From the NCBI GenBank assembly GCA_023245865.1, contig JAHFJN010000001.1, forward strand, positions 911,637-975,636: a stretch of DNA of 64,000 nt, in the 5' to 3' direction. The notes beneath the pieces are model-generated. The model had not been told where the DNA came from. It was given only the letters and a program-made list of their open reading frames with translations, and made no database searches. Both the position numbers and the translations under genes were made by a program. The stretch is from Candidatus Peribacteria bacterium. GTDB taxonomy: Bacteria > Patescibacteriota > Gracilibacteria > Peribacterales > Peribacteraceae. Of this stretch, positions 57,079 through 64,000 are shown piece by piece. Positions within the stretch are counted from its first letter, which is position 1, and each line of letters begins with the position of its first letter.

Positions 57079-60000
57079 CTATAGTTTTCTCCTTCGTACC
57101 CACGCCACTCCCGCACTTGCGCCCGCGGCGATGATCACGAGGAGTTCCGGCCCGGTGCTGCCGACGGGGGGATGTTGGATCAAACTTGGGTTTGGGCCTG
57201 TCTGCCGGGGAGGCAGGTTGGGACGAGGGGTGCCTGGGCTGCCGGCGAAGGGAATTTCAAACATACTTGCGGGGAGAATCAGGATTCTGTCCGGCTGTTT
57301 TGTGTCTTGCGACCGGACCGTGCCTATGATGGAAGGATCATTCATCCCGAGAGGATTCATCGCAGTGATCTGCGTACTTGCGACGCATGCGCCATGAATA
57401 CAACGAAATCCTGAGCTTGTCGAAGGACCACAATCGATGTCCGTTCGACACTCAAGGCATTGCTGATCGATGCAGATACCCGTCTTGCAATGTTCGTCGC
57501 GCGTGCAGCGTGCCGGCGGCGGTGTTTCCACGCAGTGCATGCACGGGAGTTCTGCGATATTCTCACAGCTTTTTCCCTGCAATTTGCATCCGTACGTTCC
57601 GCCGCGCCCGCAGGCATCTGCAGGGCACGTTTCCGTCACTACGGTGGTTCCGCCTATTTCAGTATCGACTTTCTCTCCAACACATCGCATGCAGGGCGGC
57701 TGACCCATTGCGACGCATGTCGCGCCCTTATTGCGGCAGATTGTGTCTCCCACAATTGCGCACTCATAGCCGCTGCAGATACCATTATTGGTTATAGCGG
57801 AGGAGTTCACAGACCACATCGATTGCAAACTTGCGGCAGATGAAGGGCCATAGAATACCAGTGACGATTGCTCGCTGAATGCACTCCACATACTCCAAGA
57901 ACTCGCAGACATTGCGGAGGACCATGCAGAGGAGCTTCCGCTCATACAGATGACACACGGCAACAGCATTGTTTCCTGACAAGTTTTCCCCTGAGCGGTA
58001 CAGAATGCATTGCCACCCTGCACACACGCGAATCCCGGACATTCATTGGAAATGGACGAAGCAGAAGATCCATTCGAGAAAGATGAAGTACTGCTGCCCG
58101 ATGATGCACTGAGGGAAGAAGCCGCTCGATGTACGCACTGCATGCAGTTTCCATCAGGCAGATTAACGCAGATCTGCTGCAATTGGTCGCAGATCAGATT
58201 TCCGAATTGTGCGCAGGTGGTTCCGTTGCAAGCATTGGAGGAGAGGGAAGAAGAAATAGACGATATGTTGCTGCTATTTCCCGACGAATTTGCGGACGAA
58301 TTCCCACTGCTCCCCTGGCTCCCGCACGCCGATCCTCCAAAAAAACTGGGGCACTGCCAACTCGTTCCACAACACAAGGGAGAATCGAAGAAGCAGAAAG
58401 GTCCGGGAGGAGTACAACCAGTGCTGCTGGCGGAGGAATTCGTACTGCTTTGCTGAGAGGAATTATTTGAAGAATTCATGGAAGAGTTGGTGCTGCTTTG
58501 TTGGGAAGAATTATTGGAACTCTGCTGGGACGAATTATTGGAAGAGTTTGCGGACGAATTTCCACTGCTCCCCTGGCTCCCGCACGCCGATCCTCCGAAG
58601 AAACTGGGGCACTGCCAACTCGTCCCACAACACAAGGGAGAACCGAAGAAGCAGAAAGGTCCCGGAGGAGTACATGCCGTACTACTCGTGGAGGAATTCG
58701 TGCTGCTCTGTAGAGAAGAGTTATTCGAGGAATTCGTGGAAGAGTTGGTGCTACTTTGTTGGGAGGAATTCGTGCTGCTCTGTAGAGAAGAGTTATTCGA
58801 GGAATTCGTGGACGAATTCCCACTGCTCCCCTGGCTCCCGCACGCCGATCCTCCGAAGAAACTGGGGCACTGCCAACTCGTCCCACAACACAAGGGAGAA
58901 CCGAAGAAGCAGAAAGGTCCCGGAGGAATACATGCCGTACTACTCGTGGAGGAATTCGTGCTGCTCTGTAGAGAAGAGTTATTCGAGGAATTCGTGGACG
59001 AATTCCCACTGCTATTTCCCGAGGAATTCGCGGAAGAGTTGGTGCTGCTTTGTTGGGAAGAATTATTGGAACTCTGCTGGGAAGAATTATTGGAAGAGTT
59101 CGCGGATGAATTCCCACTGCTATTTCCCGAGGAATTCGCGGAAGAGTTGGTGCTGCTTTGTTGGGAAGAATTATTGGAACTCTGCTGGGAAGAATTATTG
59201 GAAGAGTTCGCGGACGAATTTCCACTGCTATTTCCCGAGGAATTCGCGGAAGAGTTGGTGCTGCTTTGCTGGGGGGAATTGCTACTGCTAGAGGACATTC
59301 TGCTTCCGGAGATGTTTGACGAGAAGCCACCGCTGTTACCTGACGAGCTTGAGGAAGAGTTACTACTATTCCCCGATGAGCTTGAGGAAGAGTTACTACT
59401 ATTCCCAGATGAGTTTGAGGAAGGAGGAGAGCCGCCGCTGCTATTGCTTGATCCGGCCGAGCAGTTGCCGCCCTGGTGACCGGTGACGGTGCACGTGATA
59501 TTGATGGGCGGCACGCTGCAATTGCCACCAACCCAATAGGACACACTGGCTCCTTCAACGTAACTGCCGCACAGGTTTTGACCGTTGCAGGAGCATCCGA
59601 TGGTATGTCCGCAGTACGGCGGAGTGAGAGTGGAGAAGCCGGTTCCGTGTGTGACGCCGTCGCCGCCGATCCATGCCATGTTGGAGCCGCATTCATCCTT
59701 GCAGGTTTTGGAGCAGCCGTCGTCATCTTTCACGTTGCCATCATCACACTCTTCGTTGGGATCCACTCTATTGTTACCGCAAATATTCTTCTGGCACACA
59801 TTGGAGCAGGCATCGTTATTTACGGTGTTACCGTCATCACACTCTTCGGGGGCATCGGTCACGCCGTCGCCGCATCCGGTACATTTTTTCAATGTATCGT
59901 TCCAGGTGGTTGTCGCCGGACAGACGCAACTGCTTACCCCGGGGGGTTCTCCATTAGGAACGGTGTTCGCTTCGCATTTACAAGCATTGCAATGGCTGCC

Positions 60001-60531
60001 CGACGAATCTTCGCCGGGATCACATTGCTCCACAAATCCGCTATGGTTCGGTGTTTGTTGCACTCCATCCCCGCACTTGGTGAATTTGCAACTGAGACAG
60101 TCATTACTCATTTTTGCTTGGTACGGCCAGTTGTAGTGATTGTTGTAACCATCATTGCCTATGTCACAGTCTTCATCGGTCCCGACGATACTGTCTCCAC
60201 ACAAAACACAGGGGTGTTGCCACAATCCACTCGCAAGTCCAGAATGGTTACACGCATTCAGCGCCTGAGCGGCGCTTTCAAAATTCCCTGACCAGGCGCA
60301 ATTGGAGTCGGAGTAATATGGTCCGCCACTGCCTTCGGGATATGCGACGCATGTTTTGCCATGCAAGGAATATTGTGGCCCCTGCGAATCCGTCGGGCAG
60401 CAATAGAGAACATCCCCTCCCCCCGCCTGCCCGCGCAGCTGAGATGGTGAAAGTTTTAGTCCCCCAACAACAGCCAGAAAAAATATGACGATTGGAATCA
60501 ATAGGCTGATTACCCTTCGGTTCATCTGCAT
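57079..60531 (-). CDS. Anchored NSS-linker surface protein (array member 6)
   Basis: 1150 residues from the ATG at 60531 (60525 is the alternative). Signal anchor (RRVISLLIPIVIFFLAVVGG), then SQLRGQAGG. DUF4215-like Cys repeats about 100-300 (CGDGVTDAPEECDDGNTVNN, CGNNRVDPNEECDDGN). Residues about 370-760 are NSS-rich linkers (SSGNSSANSSNNSSQQSS) broken by three copies of a compact Cys domain (PPGPFCFFGSPLCCGTSWQC). Then four module C copies, CKTGICIDQQCLECRTDIDC, and the signal HPPVGSTGPELLVIIA + RRRKL. PSTSSGFRC near 1065 comes from a dispersed repeat. TACACT is 6 nt before the ATG. Confidence 0.87.
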   Translation of the reverse strand: MQMNRRVISLLIPIVIFFLAVVGGLKLSPSQLRGQAGGGDVLYCCPTDSQGPQYSLHGKTCVAYPEGSGGPYYSDSNCAWSGNFESAAQALNACNHSGLASGLWQHPCVLCGDSIVGTDEDCDIGNDGYNNHYNWPYQAKMSNDCLSCKFTKCGDGVQQTPNHSGFVEQCDPGEDSSGSHCNACKCEANTVPNGEPPGVSSCVCPATTTWNDTLKKCTGCGDGVTDAPEECDDGNTVNNDACSNVCQKNICGNNRVDPNEECDDGNVKDDDGCSKTCKDECGSNMAWIGGDGVTHGTGFSTLTPPYCGHTIGCSCNGQNLCGSYVEGASVSYWVGGNCSVPPINITCTVTGHQGGNCSAGSSNSSGGSPPSSNSSGNSSNSSSSSSGNSSNSSSSSSGNSGGFSSNISGSRMSSSSSNSPQQSSTNSSANSSGNSSGNSSANSSNNSSQQSSNNSSQQSSTNSSANSSGNSSGNSSANSSNNSSQQSSNNSSQQSSTNSSANSSGNSSGNSSTNSSNNSSLQSSTNSSTSSTACIPPGPFCFFGSPLCCGTSWQCPSFFGGSACGSQGSSGNSSTNSSNNSSLQSSTNSSQQSSTNSSTNSSNNSSLQSSTNSSTSSTACTPPGPFCFFGSPLCCGTSWQCPSFFGGSACGSQGSSGNSSANSSNNSSQQSSNNSSQQSSTNSSMNSSNNSSQQSSTNSSASSTGCTPPGPFCFFDSPLCCGTSWQCPSFFGGSACGSQGSSGNSSANSSGNSSNISSISSSLSSNACNGTTCAQFGNLICDQLQQICVNLPDGNCMQCVHRAASSLSASSGSSTSSFSNGSSASSISNECPGFACVQGGNAFCTAQGKTCQETMLLPCVICMSGSSSAWSSAMSASSWSMWSAFSEQSSLVFYGPSSAASLQSMWSVNSSAITNNGICSGYECAIVGDTICRNKGATCVAMGQPPCMRCVGEKVDTEIGGTTVVTETCPADACGRGGTYGCKLQGKSCENIAELPCMHCVETPPPARCTRDEHCKTGICIDQQCLECRTDIDCGPSTSSGFRCIHGACVASTQITAMNPLGMNDPSIIGTVRSQDTKQPDRILILPASMFEIPFAGSPGTPRPNLPPRQTGPNPSLIQHPPVGSTGPELLVIIAAGASAGVAWVRRRKL
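57197..57217. repeat. CCTG..GCCGG..CAGG palindrome inside a surface gene
   Basis: CCTGTCTGCCGGGGAGGCAG lies in frame near the 3' end of member 6, encoding NLPPRQTG. Same family as 60667. Confidence 0.5.
57408..57429. repeat. Dispersed CCTGAGCttGTCGAAGG repeat inside a CDS
   Basis: In frame in member 6, encoding GPSTSSGF. Confidence 0.65.
58321..59280 (-). repeat. Tandem repeats in array member 6
   Basis: Three copies of a Cys-domain unit start at 58321, 58579 and 58837, an exact 258-bp period, followed by shorter NSS-coding repeats to about 59280. Copies are nearly identical in DNA. Confidence 0.8.
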
Positions 60532-60537
60532 AGCACG

Positions 60538-60543
60538 AGTGTA
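60538..60543 (-). promoter_or_regulatory. -10 element for array member 6
   Basis: TACACT ends 7 nt from the A of the ATG at 60531; predicted leaderless. Confidence 0.5.
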
Positions 60544-60550
60544 GCATGAA

Positions 60551-63500
60551 CTATTTTCTCCTTCGTACCCACGCCACTCCCGCACTTGCGCCCGCAGCGA
60601 TGATCACAAGAAGTTCCGGCCCGGTGCTGCCGACGGGGGGATGCTGGGCCAAGGCCGGGTTAAGGACTGCCTGCCGGGGAGGCAGGTTAGGACGAGGGGT
60701 ACCTGGGCTACCGAAGAAGGGGATTTCAAACATGCTCGCGGGGAGAGCATTGATCGTTGTGCTCTGGTGTTCCAACTGACAGGTATGACTACACCCGTCA
60801 CCATCTTTACGGTTTGCGTCATCACACACTTCGAGTGGTGTATCGACGACACCGTCCCCGCACCGCCCCGGCGTACAGTCCGGTCGACACGCGGCATTGG
60901 GTGCTGCGCTATTGAGCCGTCCATTGTCACAGAGCTCCCCTGTGTCCAAGCGGCCGTTGCCGCAGAAGGGGTTCGGACTCTGGAATTGTACGCTCGCGAC
61001 GCATGCTCCATTGACGCAACGCCCCCCCGCCCCACACTGCGCGTCATTCCTGCATCCGCTGCATTGTCCATTGAGGCAGATCCCCGTAATACACTGTGCG
61101 TCATTCAGACATCGGCACATGCCGCGGGTACAGAGTCCGCTCTGGCACTGGACATTGCTCACGCACGCTTGGCAGGCTCCGTTGATACATATTCCTGTTC
61201 CGCACTGTGCATCACGCACACACTGCGGCACGGAAGCAGCGGAAGCTTGCGATGGGGCAAGCGAAGAGGAGGTCTTTGCCACGCAACTCGCACACGGGAG
61301 CGTGGGGAGGGAGACACACACTTTCCCTTGCAGCCCGCAGGCATAGCTTCCCCCAAGCGTGCACTCATCGCCGTAGCACACGGGCCCCGCGGACGACGCA
61401 CCGCTCCCGAGTGAGGATCCTCCCGAGGACCCTCCCACGCACTGCACGCAGGGACGATTGTTGATCGTGATGCAGCTCTTGCCTTGCCGGTTGCACGCGA
61501 TCGATCCTCCGATGATGCATTCATCCCCGCGACATAATCCCACACTGCTGAATGACGTGACGCATCGTTTGCATGGCGGGCCGACCAATGGTTGGCATGT
61601 CATGCCCTGGTTCGCGCAGACCAGATCGCTGCCGCACTCATTGCCGGTGCAGAAGGTGATGCTGCTGAAACCTCCCGAAGACAGTGACCCGTGACTGAGC
61701 GAAAATGCCGACGAGCTGCCGCCACCCAAACACTGCATGCATGGCGTGTCATCCAGTTGCGCGCAAATCATTCCTTGATTCATGCAGAAGAAATCTCCAA
61801 TGTCGCTGCACTCCGTGTGGGTGCAGATGATGGACGATGAAGAGGATGGAGAGGATGAAGAGGATGGAGAGGATGAAGAGAATGGAGAGGAAAAAGAAGA
61901 ATAAGAATAAGAATAAGAATAAGAGTAAGAGTAAGACGAAAGAGATGAGCCGTTCGAAAGCCCCGACGACACCGAACTATGACTCAGCGATCCTGCCGAT
62001 GAAGACCCCCCATTATTGCACTGCAAGCACGGGAAATCAGGGAGTGTCTGACACGTCTGCCCTTGCTGTGCGCAGAAGAAGTCCCCTCCGCCACTCGCAC
62101 ACTCCGTCCCGTCACAATCATTGGTACTGGAGTTACTTGAATTTCTCGAACTTCTACTCACACTGCTATTGGATCCTGAACTTAACTGTCCGTTACACCG
62201 CATGCACGGATCGACATTCAACGTCTGACATCCTTGCCCGATCTGGCTGCAGAGCACATTCCCGATGATCGTACATTCATTGCCGTTGCATGCTGCAGAG
62301 GAAGAGGAACCGGAGAAACCAGAGGAACTGGAAGAATAAGAAGGGCCAGATGAACTGGAGCCCGCGTGATGGAGCGACGAACTGCTCGACGACCCCCCAT
62401 TATTGCACTGCAAGCACGGGAAATCAGGGAGTGTCTGACACGTCTGCCCTTGCTGTGCGCAGAAGAAGTCCCCTCCGCCACTCGCACACTCCGTCCCGTC
62501 ACAATCATTGGTACTGGAGTTACTTGAATTTCTCGAACTTCTACTCACACTGCTATTGGATCCTGAACTTAACTGTCCGTTACACCGCATGCACGGATCG
62601 ACATTCAACGTCTGACATCCTTGCCCGATCTGGCTGCAGAGCACATTCCCGATGATCGTACATTCATTGCCGTTGCATGCTGCAGAGGAAGAGGAACCGG
62701 AGAAACCAGAGGAACTGGAAGAATAAGAAGGGCCAGATGAACTGGAGCCCGCGTGATGGAGCGACGAACTGCTCGACGACCCCCCATTGTTGCACTGCAA
62801 GCAGGGGAAATCAGGAAGTGTCTGACACGTCTGCCCTTGCTGTGCGCAGAAGAAGTCCCCTCCGCCACTCGCACACTCCATCCCATCACAATCATTGGTA
62901 CTGGAGTTACTCGAATTTCTCGAACTTCTACTCACACTGCTATTGGATCCTGAACTTAACTGTCCGTTACACCGCATGCACGGATCGACATTCAACGTCT
63001 GACACCCCTGCCCGATCTGACTGCAGAGCAACGTCCCGATCGCGGCACAGGCATCGCCGGGACACTGCGCGGAGGAACCCGAAGACTGAGACGACCCCGA
63101 AGAATTATTGGACACCCCCGAGGACACCGAACTATGACTCAGTGATCCTGCCGATGACGACCCTCCTCCCCCGCAGCTGAAGCAGAATTCAGAGTCGTCA
63201 TTGCTGCAGTCGAGCCCCTGCTCGGCACAAACGACATCGGCACCAAAAGAACATGCATCGATCCCATCGCAAATTCCGCTTGAGGATTTTGAGCTTGAAG
63301 AGAGACTGGAAACAGTCGACGACGAGGCGAAGGAAAATGAAAGCGAACTGCTCCGTGAGCTGTAACTCAGCGACTGCGAAGAGCTGCCATTGTTATCGAT
63401 GCAATGGATGCAGGTATCGGGATCGTCAGAAACATCCACGCATGTTGCATTTGTCTGAGCACAGACAAAATCTCCAAATTGTGCGCACTCATCGCCGTGG

Positions 63501-64000
63501 CAGCGCTCGGAACTGTCCGAACTATTACCGGATGCAGACGACGAAGAATCGGAAAAATTACTGCTTCGCGAGCTGCGGCTGAGCGAGAACGACGAACTGG
63601 AACCCGCAGGGATGCATCGCTTGCAGGGCGAGGTTGTAAGATTCTCACAGATCAAACCTACTTGCGGACAGAGTGTATCGTTCGCGCATGGGTTCTGGGG
63701 ACACCCGGAAGCGGAAGACGAGGCTGAAGATAATGTGAGAGGACATCGTGCAGGATTTTGCACGCAGGAAACAATTCCATATGGGAGCGTCGGTTGCATG
63801 CCGCAGAGGCCTCCTTTTTTCGAGCAGCACCCCGCATTACTCCCGCACGCCGCGCACGCGCTGCAGCACACTATTGCTTGCGTACAACTATTCGGGCAAC
63901 AGTCGATCACGCCCGGAACCGCATCGCAGGTGTCGCGCGGTTGCCAGACATACGTGCAACCGACAGGAGGTGTATTACATGTGAGTATGGCTGAACAAGC
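60551..64000 (-). CDS. Anchored Cys-module surface protein, N-terminus beyond the window (array member 7)
   Basis: 1150 residues visible; the frame is open through the right edge, where it reads ACSAILTCNTPPVGCTYVWQ, so the signal anchor is outside the window. Module A-like start (CCSACAACGSNAGCCSKKGG), then about eleven module C copies (CDGMECASGGGDFFCAQQGQ ... LPDFPCLQC) separated by Ser-rich linkers. Then CGTGICINGACQACVSNVQC-type repeats, DUF4215-like repeats (CGNGRLDTGELCDNG) and the signal HPPVGSTGPELLVIIA + RRRK. An internal GTG at 63910 should not be taken as the start. Confidence 0.87.
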   Translation of the reverse strand, partial: ACSAILTCNTPPVGCTYVWQPRDTCDAVPGVIDCCPNSCTQAIVCCSACAACGSNAGCCSKKGGLCGMQPTLPYGIVSCVQNPARCPLTLSSASSSASGCPQNPCANDTLCPQVGLICENLTTSPCKRCIPAGSSSSFSLSRSSRSSNFSDSSSSASGNSSDSSERCHGDECAQFGDFVCAQTNATCVDVSDDPDTCIHCIDNNGSSSQSLSYSSRSSSLSFSFASSSTVSSLSSSSKSSSGICDGIDACSFGADVVCAEQGLDCSNDDSEFCFSCGGGGSSSAGSLSHSSVSSGVSNNSSGSSQSSGSSAQCPGDACAAIGTLLCSQIGQGCQTLNVDPCMRCNGQLSSGSNSSVSRSSRNSSNSSTNDCDGMECASGGGDFFCAQQGQTCQTLPDFPCLQCNNGGSSSSSSLHHAGSSSSGPSYSSSSSGFSGSSSSAACNGNECTIIGNVLCSQIGQGCQTLNVDPCMRCNGQLSSGSNSSVSRSSRNSSNSSTNDCDGTECASGGGDFFCAQQGQTCQTLPDFPCLQCNNGGSSSSSSLHHAGSSSSGPSYSSSSSGFSGSSSSAACNGNECTIIGNVLCSQIGQGCQTLNVDPCMRCNGQLSSGSNSSVSRSSRNSSNSSTNDCDGTECASGGGDFFCAQQGQTCQTLPDFPCLQCNNGGSSSAGSLSHSSVSSGLSNGSSLSSYSYSYSYSYSYSSFSSPFSSSSPSSSSSPSSSSSIICTHTECSDIGDFFCMNQGMICAQLDDTPCMQCLGGGSSSAFSLSHGSLSSGGFSSITFCTGNECGSDLVCANQGMTCQPLVGPPCKRCVTSFSSVGLCRGDECIIGGSIACNRQGKSCITINNRPCVQCVGGSSGGSSLGSGASSAGPVCYGDECTLGGSYACGLQGKVCVSLPTLPCASCVAKTSSSLAPSQASAASVPQCVRDAQCGTGICINGACQACVSNVQCQSGLCTRGMCRCLNDAQCITGICLNGQCSGCRNDAQCGAGGRCVNGACVASVQFQSPNPFCGNGRLDTGELCDNGRLNSAAPNAACRPDCTPGRCGDGVVDTPLEVCDDANRKDGDGCSHTCQLEHQSTTINALPASMFEIPFFGSPGTPRPNLPPRQAVLNPALAQHPPVGSTGPELLVIIAAGASAGVAWVRRRK
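60667..60686. repeat. CTGCCTGCCGG..CAGG palindrome inside a surface gene
   Basis: CTGCCTGCCGGGGAGGCAGG in frame near the 3' end of member 7, at the equivalent position to 57197 in member 6; the flanking about 190 bp are also near-identical. Confidence 0.55.
62011..63020 (-). repeat. 387-bp tandem repeat in array member 7
   Basis: The same sequence recurs at 62011, 62398 and 62785, an exact 387-bp (129-residue) period, about 2.6 copies with only scattered mismatches. Each full unit codes for two module C domains and their Ser-rich linkers. Confidence 0.85.

Noticed and set aside
58290-59726. Antisense and off-frame ORFs of 333-416 aa with repeated WEELLELCW-like units
   Set aside because: Periodic shadow of the NSS-coding tandem repeats of member 6; composition is absurd for a protein and no start signals exist.
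58321-63020. CRISPR array
   Set aside because: Periods of 258 and 387 bp, in-frame coding, no spacer diversity and no cas genes.

Overview
The window (about 52-55% G+C by eye) is a bacterial chromosome segment. Small operons of housekeeping genes fill the left 38 kb. A co-oriented array of giant secreted proteins fills the rest. Compact, often overlapping genes, many predicted leaderless promoters, a divergent adenylosuccinate synthetase, and a giant Ser/Cys-rich surface-protein locus suggest a member of the Candidate Phyla Radiation (Patescibacteria), possibly Peregrinibacteria/Peribacteria-like. That placement is inference; no rRNA or ribosomal protein gene is present to test it.

Layout. 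1-394: 5' part of pyrF leaving the left edge. 0.5-2.5 kb: comM-yraN. 2.5-4.6 kb: zwf-pgl, the oxidative pentose phosphate entry, with a 48-aa membrane micro-ORF divergent from zwf. 4.9-10.6 kb: a leftward operon of STAS-like protein, serS, P-loop protein, receiver-like protein, glycosyltransferase and a PGRP amidase/SpoIID fusion. 10.7-16.6 kb: uvrB, purA-like, galU, hsp20 and a small XRE regulator. 16.6-22.3 kb: recJ with two exported proteins, dnaJ, a Jag/KhpB-like RNA-binding protein and HU. 22.6-28 kb: topA, a divergent sigma-like factor and a TMTC-like GT-C/TPR membrane protein. 28-36.7 kb: tRNA-Trp with partial copies on both sides, two M23 peptidases, a voltage-sensor/PH-domain fusion, dGTPase, pgeF, nnrD, a GT4 enzyme, ftsQ and dacA. 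36.7-38.4 kb: two small proteins, tRNA-Asp and an HTH protein framed by GGAGGCCTCC palindromes.

38.4-64 kb: seven leftward genes, the last cut by the right edge, for secreted proteins of 438 to 2306 residues. They share a signal anchor (with an LRGQ motif in five of the six visible N-termini), serine-rich linkers and recurrent cysteine modules. Five end in a C-terminal signal of the form VGxTGP + hydrophobic stretch + Arg/Lys. Two of them carry blocks of exactly seven about 50-residue repeats, each repeat ending in C-x4-C, which I interpret as disulfide-stapled seven-bladed beta-propellers (six complete blocks). This is the most likely undescribed system here: a modular cell-surface array with its own sorting signal.

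A second theme is transcription. For about 14 genes a -10 hexamer lies 7-12 nt before the ATG, so the mRNAs should be nearly or fully leaderless. Small palindromic repeat families recur across the window, several of them inside reading frames.
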